Shown piece by piece: positions 1-5,694 of a stretch of 8,610 bases of DNA (positions are counted from its first letter, which is position 1; each line of letters starts with the position of its first letter). This stretch comes from Thiothrix sp. (GTDB lineage: Bacteria > Pseudomonadota > Gammaproteobacteria > Thiotrichales > Thiotrichaceae), in the NCBI GenBank assembly GCA_011375245.1, contig DRMA01000247.1:1-8610 (forward strand), in the 5' to 3' direction. The notes under the pieces were generated by a model. It made no database searches. It saw only the letters and a list, made by a program, of their open reading frames with translations, and was not told the DNA's origin. The position numbers and the translations under genes were made by a program.

Positions 1-113
1 AAGTTTGTTGAATCTTGATCACCAAGATTATTCAAGTAGTTTCGGGTAACATCAGTTACAGTGGTTGATAGAAGGGATGCTTGAGTCTCTGATATGGATA
101 CTGTGTTATTCAT
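1..113 (-). CDS. fis: DNA-binding protein Fis, N-terminal part (runs off window)
   Basis: Fis is a small dimeric nucoid-associated protein that bends DNA and regulates rRNA promoters, recombination and many growth-phase genes. Only 37 codons plus two bases are in the window. The visible protein starts MNNTVSISET, and residues 14-37 (LLSTTVTDVTRNYLNNLGDQ and the next residues) align well with the start of the Fis core in E. coli, where a similar NYFAQLNGQD stretch precedes helix B. The C-terminal helix-turn-helix lies outside. The start ATG at 113-111 has a good Shine-Dalgarno, AAAGGAAAC, about 10 nt upstream. The gene begins 22 nt after the dusB stop, the classic dusB-fis arrangement of gammaproteobacteria, so it is probably co-transcribed with dusB. 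The N-terminal arm is divergent, as is usual in this family. The call rests on partial similarity plus gene order. Confidence 0.88.
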   Translation of the reverse strand, partial: MNNTVSISETQASLLSTTVTDVTRNYLNNLGDQDSTN

Positions 114-135
114 TAGTAATGTTTCCTTTACTTCA

Positions 136-1104
136 TTATTGGGGGGATGCAAGCGCTTGATCTAAAAGTTGCACTTGTTTTTCTGGTTTATCCGTTTCAA
201 AAATCGACCGTTTAACTACTGGGGAAATAGACAATTTGTCTAGATACCAGCCGATATGCTTCCTTGCAATACGCACTCCAGTTTTTATACCGAAGAAACG
301 ATGAATTGCGTTAATATGATCAATAATGATCATCTGTTTTTCTGTTAGTGACTGTTTAGTGAGTATTTTCCCATGATTCAGTATCTCATTAAATTGCCGA
401 AATATCCATGGCTGTCCTTGTGCCGCGCGACCAATCATCAGTCCATCTGCTTTTGTATACTCCAAAACAAACTTTAGGTTTTCAATCGTATTAAGATCAC
501 CATTAGCAATAATAGGCATATCAATCGCCTGTTTTACCTGTCGTATGGTTTCATATTCTGCATGACCTCGATAAGCATCTTGCCGTGTACGACCGTGTAT
601 TGTTAATGCTGATATGTTGTTTTTTTGTGCTATTTCAGCAATTTGTAATACATTTCTATGTTTATGTGCCCATCCTGTGCGTATTTTCAAGGTAACGGGT
701 ATATCAACAGCATGGGTAACGGCTTTTAATATAGCAGCAACACGTTTAGGTTCTTGCATTAAGGCTGAACCTGCATTTTTATGGCATACTTTTTTAGCAG
801 GACACCCCATATTAATATCAATAATTTGCGCACCTTTTTTCATGCTAAAGCAAGCCGCTTTTGCCATTAATTGCGGTTCTGTTCCTGCAATTTGTACGCT
901 ACGGGGTTCTGCTTCATCAACTTGTGGTAATCGGCTGACCGATTTTTTTGAATGCCATAGATTAATATCAGATGTTAGCATTTCTGAGGTAGCAAGACCT
1001 GCACCATAGTGCCTACATAAGCGCCTAAAGGGAGGATCCGTAATACCTGCCATGGGTGCAAGTAAGATATTGCTGCTTAATGTGTAAGAACCTATTGCTA
1101 ACAT
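136..1104 (-). CDS. dusB: tRNA-dihydrouridine synthase B
   Basis: This flavoenzyme uses FMN and NADPH to reduce uridines in the D-loop of tRNA to dihydrouridine. The 322-residue length matches the family. The N-terminal TIM barrel has LLAPMAGITDPPFR (residues 14-27, FMN-binding start), QIAGTEP (71-77), and INMGCPAKKV (97-106) with the catalytic Cys101. It also shows TLKIRTGW (138-145) with Lys140, TIHGRTR (168-174) with His170, ANGD (200-203), and GLMIGRAAQGQPWIFRQF (221-238) for FMN phosphate binding. A helical C-terminal domain follows, including RIARKHIGWYL. Residue 107 is Cys where Asn is usual in DusB (KKVCHKNAG here), a small variation next to the active-site loop. No clear Shine-Dalgarno precedes the ATG; the start is chosen because it aligns with the E. 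coli N-terminus. The gene lies 36 nt after the DUF3426 gene and 22 nt before fis. Confidence 0.97.
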   Translation of the reverse strand: MLAIGSYTLSSNILLAPMAGITDPPFRRLCRHYGAGLATSEMLTSDINLWHSKKSVSRLPQVDEAEPRSVQIAGTEPQLMAKAACFSMKKGAQIIDINMGCPAKKVCHKNAGSALMQEPKRVAAILKAVTHAVDIPVTLKIRTGWAHKHRNVLQIAEIAQKNNISALTIHGRTRQDAYRGHAEYETIRQVKQAIDMPIIANGDLNTIENLKFVLEYTKADGLMIGRAAQGQPWIFRQFNEILNHGKILTKQSLTEKQMIIIDHINAIHRFFGIKTGVRIARKHIGWYLDKLSISPVVKRSIFETDKPEKQVQLLDQALASPQ

Positions 1105-1140
1105 ATATACTTATTAATCATTATGATGATGAAGAGTAGT

Positions 1141-1818
1141 TTATAAAAAACGGAACTTGAAGCGAACGGCTTCTTCTCCAGGGTCTTCAATTTTTAATTT
1201 AAAGGTAATGGTTTCCTTGCTTTTAAATAATTTGTCTTTACGCTTTTTTAAATAACTTTCAGGTCGAAAGCGTCGTAAGGCAACCGTCTCACCTTTTTTA
1301 TTTAAGAAAGATACTTCAACTAAAGGCAGTGGTTGAATATAGTCTGCTTTATTTTTTAATGAAGCTGAAATAATTAATGCATTTGTTTGATTCGGATGAG
1401 CATAGACATTTCGGCTAATAATACTAATGTTTTTGGGGTCACGCTGTGGTGTTATTTCACAATGGGTTATGTCACAAAACGTGCGTGTTATACCTGCTGT
1501 TAAGGGTTGGTGTGCGAGCCAGTTACGGTATGAGTGCATGGCCTGCATGAGTAATAATAAAGTCAATAATAGGCTGACGAAAAATACATATTTTGGAAAT
1601 TTATCTTTTTCTAATACATCGTTTCCTTGCTGTTGCTTTTTCTTCAGAATGATAGAGTCTTTGGATGTTCTAATATCATTCGGTAATGTACTACTTAATG
1701 AGTTCATTGCATCAAAGGTATAATCACACTCACCGCAACGTAGTTGACCCTGAGCGGTAGTAACTTCCTTCATACTAACGCGAAATATCGCTTGGCAATT
1801 TGAGCATTGTGTATACAT
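1141..1818 (-). CDS. Zinc-ribbon membrane protein with C-terminal DUF3426
   Basis: This 225-residue protein has a typical three-part layout. Residues 1-36 form an MJ0042-type zinc finger, with CxxC at Cys5/Cys8 and a second CxxC at Cys28/Cys31, likely binding one Zn. A charged linker (about 40-75) leads to one transmembrane helix (about 76-93, YVFFVSLLLTLLLLMQAM). Residues 106-225 form the DUF3426 domain, which ends FRFRFL. Topology is probably finger in the cytoplasm and DUF3426 in the periplasm. The molecular function of this family is not established, but it is a regular neighbour of prmA and dusB-fis in gammaproteobacteria. The start is set by the complete first CxxC right at the N-terminus. 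No Shine-Dalgarno is visible; instead two small hairpins end 14 nt before the ATG. It is the first gene of the block running into dusB and fis. Confidence 0.9.
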   Translation of the reverse strand: MYTQCSNCQAIFRVSMKEVTTAQGQLRCGECDYTFDAMNSLSSTLPNDIRTSKDSIILKKKQQQGNDVLEKDKFPKYVFFVSLLLTLLLLMQAMHSYRNWLAHQPLTAGITRTFCDITHCEITPQRDPKNISIISRNVYAHPNQTNALIISASLKNKADYIQPLPLVEVSFLNKKGETVALRRFRPESYLKKRKDKLFKSKETITFKLKIEDPGEEAVRFKFRFL

Positions 1819-1832
1819 AATTGAGTTGTTGT

Positions 1833-1862
1833 ACGTTTTATAACGTGTTTCGTTGACGAAAC
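1833..1862 (-). promoter_or_regulatory. Two back-to-back hairpins in the leader of the DUF3426-dusB-fis block
   Basis: Read on the minus strand, GTTTCG-TCAA-CGAAAC (1862-1847) is a 6-bp stem with a four-base loop. It is followed with no gap by ACGTT-ATAA-AACGT (1846-1833), a 5-bp stem with a four-base loop. They end 14 nt before the ATG at 1818. No T-tract follows, so they are not terminators. Both are perfect and adjacent, in a leader without a visible Shine-Dalgarno. A role in translation control, mRNA stability or protein binding is inference only. Confidence 0.45.
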
Positions 1863-1999
1863 CTTATGCAGTATGGCTGTTTTTGCAGCTTTTTAGATAC
1901 AGTAAATAAGTATTTCGACAAGCGTTGAAGACTGAATTTAAAAATAGAGCGTTGTAGCAAAAAAAAATGGTGTGTTTTATTTCATTGCCTTCGCTTACT

Positions 2000-2008
2000 A
2001 TTCTATCA
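2000..2008 (-). promoter_or_regulatory. Candidate extended -10 promoter element for the DUF3426-dusB-fis block
   Basis: The minus strand reads TGATAGAAT from 2008 to 2000, matching the TGnTAnAAT extended -10 pattern. The six bases 17 nt upstream (AGAGAT) do not resemble a -35 box, which extended -10 promoters can lack. It would give a leader of roughly 175 nt. In AT-rich DNA such matches arise by chance, so confidence is low. Confidence 0.25.
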
Positions 2009-2190
2009 AATCAAATGGTTATATCTCTTCCATTAGTCTGCTTTTCACCACACTTTGAGCTACAAATGACCATATAAACCAAAATTATGACATTTGAATT
2101 TATTTTATTGTTAATGATCTATGTTTTTTTAATAGACTATGCCAGCAAGTCAATGTGATAGAGCAGGATGCGAAATCATGAGCGTGTTAT

Positions 2191-3078
2191 CTATTTCTTT
2201 CTCATACCCGTTATTCTCAACCATTCATCACGATGATCGCAGTTAATATTACTGAAAAAGGGACTATAAGCATCAACAATAGATTGCTGTTGTGTTGTTA
2301 ATATGCCTGAAAGAACAATAATTCCTTGTGGTTTAATAAAAGCAGCTAAGGTAGGTGCAAGCTTGCATAGTGGAGCAGAAAGGATATTTGCTAATACACC
2401 ATCAACCTTTTGTAAGGGAGGAATATTAAGGTGTGATGGTAAACAAACTGCTATTTTTTGTTCATCAATATGGTTTGTTTTCCTATTTTCTTCAGTGGCT
2501 ATGAGTGCTTGTTCGTCAATATCAGTAGCAATAACATGCTTAGCACCTAATTTAATCGCTGCAATGGCAAGAACACCTGAACCGCAGCCATAATCAATCA
2601 GCGTTAGGTTTTTAGGAGGGTGTTGATCCAGCCATTCAAGACATAAGGCGGTTGTTGGATGAGTTCCTGTACCAAAAGCGAGTCCAGGATCAAGTAATAC
2701 TTGTACGCTATTGTCGTTAGGGCGCTCATAATGGGTTGGATAGATCCATAACTGTTCGCCAAATTTCATGGGATGGTAATCATCCATCCATGCCCGTTCC
2801 CATTGTTGATCTTGTAGGGGAGTGATGATGATCTTTTGTGTATTGGGAAAGGTTGTTTTGAGCGTTTGAGGAAGGGTTGCTAGATCGTATTTGTCGTCAT
2901 ATAACGCAGTGATATTAACATTATCCCATAACGGTGTTTCGCCTGGAAGGGGTTCAAGAATAGGGTCGTCCTTTGCATCTTGATAGGTCACTGAGAGTGC
3001 GCCAAATGTCTCAAAGAAGAGGCTGATGGCTTCTGCTTCTAAGCGTGTACTAAGACAGTTTACTTGTTGCCAATTCAT
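2191..3078 (-). CDS. prmA: Ribosomal protein L11 methyltransferase
   Basis: PrmA uses S-adenosylmethionine to trimethylate amino groups of ribosomal protein L11. The 295-residue length fits the family. The N-terminal substrate-recognition domain (about 1-60) is followed by the catalytic Rossmann-type domain. Signature stretches are WERAWMDDYHPMKFG (93-107), LLDPGLAFGTGTHPTT (128-143), the SAM-binding loop IDYGCGSGVLAIAA (161-174), ATDIDEQAL (184-192) for the ribose-binding acidic residue, and the catalytic ANILSAPL (230-237). The start ATG (3078-3076) overlaps the accC stop by 4 nt (ATGA) and has no clear Shine-Dalgarno of its own, which suggests translation coupled to accC. It is the last gene of the aroQ-accB-accC-prmA block. 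No recognisable terminator follows. Confidence 0.97.
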   Translation of the reverse strand: MNWQQVNCLSTRLEAEAISLFFETFGALSVTYQDAKDDPILEPLPGETPLWDNVNITALYDDKYDLATLPQTLKTTFPNTQKIIITPLQDQQWERAWMDDYHPMKFGEQLWIYPTHYERPNDNSVQVLLDPGLAFGTGTHPTTALCLEWLDQHPPKNLTLIDYGCGSGVLAIAAIKLGAKHVIATDIDEQALIATEENRKTNHIDEQKIAVCLPSHLNIPPLQKVDGVLANILSAPLCKLAPTLAAFIKPQGIIVLSGILTTQQQSIVDAYSPFFSNINCDHRDEWLRITGMRKK

Positions 3079-4415
3079 GATTTTTTTAGCATTTTTTCAA
3101 GATGGTGGATATTAGACCCACCTTGTTTAAAAGCAGGGTCATCAAGGATTCTAAGATGTAATGGAATATTTGTTTTTATGCCTTCAATAATCATTTCAGT
3201 TAATGCGCCACGCATTCTTGCTAGTGCTGTTTCTCTATCTTCACCATGAGTGATAAGCTTGCCTATCATTGAGTCATAATAAGGTGGCACACTGTAATCG
3301 CCATAAAGATGGGAATCAACACGAACGCCTAATCCACCTGGGGCGTGATAGCGTGTGACTTTACCTGGAGAGGGCAAAAAGTTCTGTGAGTCTTCTGCAT
3401 TGATACGACATTCGATGGCATGTCCACGTGGCTTAAGATTACTGGGTACGGTTAGCTTTTCTCCTGCGGCAACCATGATTTGTTGTTTTACTAAATCAAC
3501 ACCCGTAATTTCTTCGGTAACCGTGTGTTCAACTTGTAGGCGAGTGTTCATTTCAATGAAGTAAAATTCTTCATCTTCGTATAAAAATTCAAACGTACCT
3601 GCACCATGATAATCTATTTTTTTGCACGCTTCTGCTAAGCGCTTGCCCATTGTCTCGCGTTGTTTTTCGGTGATACCAGGGGCTGGAGCTTCTTCAACGA
3701 CTTTTTGGTGACGGCGTTGCATCGAACAGTCTCGTTCACAAAGATGAATGGCATTGCCATGTTTGTCTGCTAATACTTGAAATTCAATATGACGGGGTTT
3801 TTGCAGAAATTTTTCCATGTACAGCACATCATTGCCAAACGCTGTTTTTGCTTCTGTTTTGGTGAGTTGAATGGATTCAATGAGGTCTTCTTCACGGAAA
3901 ATGGTGCGCATCCCTCGTCCACCACCACCACTGGTAGCTTTGACAATAATGGGGTAGCCAATTTCATTGGCCATTTTTTTACAATCGTCATCACTTTCTG
4001 GGATACCGCCATCTGAGCCAGGAACACAAGGTACATTGGAGGCAAGCATGGCTGCTTTTGCAGAAATTTTATCACCCATCATGCGAATTGTTTCTGCTTT
4101 AGGACCAATGAAAATAAAACCACTGGTTACAACACGCTCAGCAAAATCAGCATTTTCAGAGAGAAAACCATAGCCAGGATGGATGGCATCAGCATCAGTG
4201 ACTTCAGCTGCACTGATAATAGCAGGGACGTTGAGGTAACTATCTGCTGATGATGGGGGGCCGATACAAACGGATTCATCGGCAAGACGTACATGTTTTA
4301 GGTCACGATCAGCAGTAGAATGGATAGCAACGGTTTTAATACCCATTTCTCGACAAGCACGTAAAATGCGCAGTGCAATTTCACCACGGTTTGCGATCAG
4401 AATTTTTTTAATCAT
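3075..4415 (-). CDS. accC: Biotin carboxylase subunit of acetyl-CoA carboxylase
   Basis: AccC uses ATP and bicarbonate to carboxylate the biotin on AccB, the first half-reaction of malonyl-CoA synthesis. The frame is open from 4427, but ATG 4415 is preferred. It gives 446 residues starting MIKKILIANRGEIALRILRA, and every catalytic residue then falls on its E. coli number: Lys159 in KATSGGGGRGM, Glu201, His209, Cys230 and Lys238 in CERDCSMQRRHQKVVEE, and Glu288, Asn290 and Arg292 in EMNTRLQVEHTVTE. The upstream ATG would add MKIT with no ribosome site. A weak GGA lies about 11 nt before ATG 4415. The protein has the usual preATP-grasp domain, ATP-grasp domain and C-terminal biotin carboxylase domain (GHAIECRINAED). 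It follows accB by 61 nt and overlaps prmA by 4 nt. All key residues are intact. Confidence 0.98.
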   Translation of the reverse strand: MIKKILIANRGEIALRILRACREMGIKTVAIHSTADRDLKHVRLADESVCIGPPSSADSYLNVPAIISAAEVTDADAIHPGYGFLSENADFAERVVTSGFIFIGPKAETIRMMGDKISAKAAMLASNVPCVPGSDGGIPESDDDCKKMANEIGYPIIVKATSGGGGRGMRTIFREEDLIESIQLTKTEAKTAFGNDVLYMEKFLQKPRHIEFQVLADKHGNAIHLCERDCSMQRRHQKVVEEAPAPGITEKQRETMGKRLAEACKKIDYHGAGTFEFLYEDEEFYFIEMNTRLQVEHTVTEEITGVDLVKQQIMVAAGEKLTVPSNLKPRGHAIECRINAEDSQNFLPSPGKVTRYHAPGGLGVRVDSHLYGDYSVPPYYDSMIGKLITHGEDRETALARMRGALTEMIIEGIKTNIPLHLRILDDPAFKQGGSNIHHLEKMLKKS

Positions 4416-4476
4416 GGTAATTTTCATCCAAGCATCATCTAAGCTTTATGCAAACAAAAGCAATAAGTAGAAATAA

Positions 4477-4947
4477 TTATTCGATAACAATTAGGGGTTG
4501 GCCAAACTCAATGGGCTGCTCATTGTCAACGAGTATCGCTTTTACTGTACCTGCTTTGTCTGCTTCTATTTGGTTGAGCATTTTCATTGCTTCAATAATA
4601 CATAAGGTGTCACCAACAGCAACAGTATTACCAATCTCAATAAACGAAGGACTACTGGGTGATGGGGAACGGTAAAATGTGCCAACCATGGGTGAGGTAA
4701 TAAGATGACCATTGGGTACATCACTACCTTCATTTGTGTCAGCAATAATAGGTGATGCTGATACTTCTACAGGGGCAGCAGCAATAGGGGCTGATGGAGT
4801 GACCATTGGTGTAGATACTGTTGCTGAGACAGGAAAAGCAGTACTTTTAGATATGCGTATGGATTCTTCCCCTTCTGATATTTCTAATTCAGCAATATCA
4901 CTGCTTTCAACGAGTCCAACGAGTTCTTTTATTTTATTTACGTCCAT
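4477..4947 (-). CDS. accB: Biotin carboxyl carrier protein of acetyl-CoA carboxylase
   Basis: AccB carries the biotin that shuttles carboxyl groups from AccC to the AccAD carboxyltransferase. It has 156 residues, the same size as E. coli AccB. The N-terminus MDVNKIKELVGLVESSDIAE and then ISEGEESIRIS match the family. An Ala/Pro/Ser/Thr-rich linker runs from about 36 to 70. The biotinyl domain (about 80-156) has the EAMKM motif with the biotinylated Lys122, and the bacterial 'thumb' insertion is seen as YRSPSPSSPSFIEIG (92-106). A Shine-Dalgarno (AGGTAG) overlaps the aroQ stop codon, 8 nt before the ATG, so translation probably follows directly from aroQ. It lies between aroQ (6 nt) and accC (61 nt), as in many gammaproteobacteria. 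Confidence 0.98.
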   Translation of the reverse strand: MDVNKIKELVGLVESSDIAELEISEGEESIRISKSTAFPVSATVSTPMVTPSAPIAAAPVEVSASPIIADTNEGSDVPNGHLITSPMVGTFYRSPSPSSPSFIEIGNTVAVGDTLCIIEAMKMLNQIEADKAGTVKAILVDNEQPIEFGQPLIVIE

Positions 4948-4953
4948 TGTTTA

Positions 4954-5403
4954 CTACCTATTCGGTTGTGTGAGCCTTGTGATGGCTGCTTGTAGTGCGA
5001 GTTCATAACCTTGTTCTCCTAGTCCTAGTATGACTCCTTCTGCTATATCTGAAAAGAAAGAATGGTGACGAAATACTTCACGCTTATGGACGTTGGACAA
5101 ATGAATCTCAATAAAGGGTATTTTTACACCAAGTAAGGCATCACGAAGTGCAATGCTGGTATGAGTAAATGCACCTGGGTTAAAAAGGATGAATTGTATC
5201 TGATCATTTTGTGCTGAGTGAATAGAATTAATCAGTTTATACTCAGCATTGCTTTGGTAACAGAGTAATTGGTGACCTTGCTGCTGTGCTTGTTGTTGTA
5301 AGCGCTCTTCTATGTTACCAAGAGTGCTGTTGCCATAGTGTCCAGGTTCACGTTTTCCCAACAAATTGAGGTTAGGACCATTAAGAAGAAGAATATCAGC
5401 CAT
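4954..5403 (-). CDS. aroQ: Type II 3-dehydroquinate dehydratase
   Basis: AroQ converts 3-dehydroquinate to 3-dehydroshikimate, the third step of the shikimate pathway, and normally forms a dodecamer. The length of 149 residues is typical. Residues match the type II active site by position: NGPNLNLLGKREPGHYG (8-24) with Arg18 and Tyr23 on the flexible lid, FNPGAFTHTSIALRDAL (74-90) with Asn75, His81 and Asp88, EIHLSNVHKREVFR (99-112) with Glu99, His101, Arg108 and Arg112, and then GVILGLGEQGYELAL. The segment SNAEYKLINSIH (51-62) departs from the commoner SN(H/A)EGELID pattern at several positions but keeps Ser-Asn-x-Glu. No strong Shine-Dalgarno is visible. It is the first gene of the aroQ-accB-accC-prmA block, with a probable promoter in the gap upstream. 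Confidence 0.96.
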   Translation of the reverse strand: MADILLLNGPNLNLLGKREPGHYGNSTLGNIEERLQQQAQQQGHQLLCYQSNAEYKLINSIHSAQNDQIQFILFNPGAFTHTSIALRDALLGVKIPFIEIHLSNVHKREVFRHHSFFSDIAEGVILGLGEQGYELALQAAITRLTQPNR

Positions 5404-5457
5404 AATGTTAGAAGTACTCGTTGGGTTTGTTGTTATAGATAATATTGTGGATAAACT

Positions 5458-5485
5458 GAGACAGGAAGTGTTGGAGGTTTAAAAT
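5458..5485 (+). promoter_or_regulatory. Candidate plus-strand promoter for a small RNA
   Basis: GAGACA (5458-5463, 4 of 6 matches to TTGACA), a 16-nt spacer and TAAAAT (5480-5485, 5 of 6 matches to TATAAT) would start transcription near 5492 and feed the terminator at 5644-5671. The evidence is consensus matching only. Confidence 0.25.
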
Positions 5486-5509
5486 ATTAAACAATACACA
5501 CAAAACAGT

Positions 5510-5538
5510 CCTATAGCGGCAATGTATCCATTGTGCAA
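5510..5538 (-). promoter_or_regulatory. Candidate sigma-70-type promoter of aroQ-accB-accC-prmA
   Basis: On the minus strand, TTGCAC (5538-5533) is followed after 17 nt by TATAGG (5515-5510). The spacing is ideal, but the boxes match only moderately (3 of 6 and 4 of 6). It would give a leader of about 100 nt. The -35 lies within the palindrome CCATTGTGCAATGG (5528-5541), which could be an operator or part of an RNA hairpin. Confidence 0.3.
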
Positions 5539-5643
5539 TGGGTATTGTTTTAGTCTCGGGGCAAATCCTGCGGGGTGGATTCTACACAGGTATAGGTTGG
5601 AGCGCTAGATGTGTTGAGAAGATGTATGAAAGGTCTTTCTGTT

Positions 5644-5671
5644 ACATCCTGCTTAAAAGCAGGATGTTTTT
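5644..5671 (+). terminator. Strong intrinsic terminator oriented to the plus strand
   Basis: ACATCCTGCTT (5644-5654) and AAGCAGGATGT (5657-5667) are perfectly complementary over 11 bp, or a 9-bp stem with a TTAAAA loop. A T-run at 5667-5671 follows on the plus strand. Read on the minus strand, the hairpin is followed by AACAGAAAG with no T-tract, so as an intrinsic terminator it works best for plus-strand transcription. It might still stabilise the 3' end of the lipoprotein mRNA, whose stop codon is 23 nt away. Confidence 0.75.
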
Positions 5672-5694
5672 CCATTTTGTTACTTAGTTACTTG

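Larger units (their letters stand above)
1819..2190. other. 372-bp AT-rich intergenic region, probable promoter region of the DUF3426-dusB-fis block
   Basis: No convincing gene is present. The longest plus-strand reading frame, 1967-2077 (36 codons), has no ribosome site and no recognisable product. GC is low, about 32% in 1921-1980. Read on the minus strand, the gap contains an extended -10-like TGATAGAAT (2008-2000), a weak TTGTCG-16-TATCTA pair (1921-1894), a run of nine T (1967-1959), and a 6-bp inverted repeat CAAATG/CATTTG (2063-2068/2091-2096). Two hairpins lie at the gene-proximal end (1833-1862). No GC-rich terminator for prmA is seen. The size of the gap, against the tight spacing on either side, suggests that dusB-fis has its own promoter here. 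Confidence 0.6.
5491..5671 (+). ncRNA. Candidate unannotated small RNA ending at an intrinsic terminator
   Basis: No known RNA family was recognised. Three things support a transcript of about 180 nt on the plus strand. It ends at a strong terminator that faces away from both flanking genes. Its body is GC-richer (about 48% over 5505-5610) than intergenic DNA sampled elsewhere in the window. It contains compatible inverted repeats (ACAATAC/GTATTGT at 5491-5497/5542-5548, AATCC/GGATT at 5564-5568/5577-5581, ACACA/TGTGT at 5584-5588/5610-5614). A possible promoter lies just upstream. No plus-strand reading frame of note is present. The transcript would overlap the aroQ promoter region in antisense, so it could affect aroQ expression in cis. 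The 5' end is uncertain. Confidence 0.35.
5404..5694. other. 291-bp intergenic region upstream of aroQ with an orphan plus-strand terminator
   Basis: This gap lies between two minus-strand genes. It holds a candidate aroQ promoter (5538-5510, minus) and a strong plus-oriented intrinsic terminator (5644-5671). GC rises to about 48% over 5505-5610, against roughly 23-32% in samples of the other two gaps. Inverted repeats found are 5489-5497/5542-5550 (AAACAATAC/GTATTGTTT), 5528-5533/5536-5541 (CCATTG/CAATGG), 5564-5568/5577-5581 (AATCC/GGATT) and 5584-5588/5610-5614 (ACACA/TGTGT). Just after the lipoprotein gene the minus strand repeats AAGTAAC three times (5678-5700), giving an in-frame second stop codon. 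Confidence 0.6.

Noticed and set aside
614..1009. 131-codon plus-strand frame
   Set aside because: It lies wholly opposite dusB, whose conserved motifs define the coding strand.
1959..1967. Run of nine T on the minus strand as a terminator for prmA
   Set aside because: No complementary GC-rich stem precedes it within a usable distance.
1967..2077. 36-codon plus-strand frame in the prmA/DUF3426 gap
   Set aside because: No ribosome site (preceded by an A-run), no recognisable similarity, and AT-rich composition explains it.
3770..4075. 101-codon minus-strand frame within accC
   Set aside because: It is a different frame inside the well-supported biotin carboxylase gene.
5491..5671. Known RNA families: 6S, tmRNA, 4.5S, tRNA, c-di-GMP or other riboswitches
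   Set aside because: None of their conserved motifs could be aligned; length similar to 6S is not enough.
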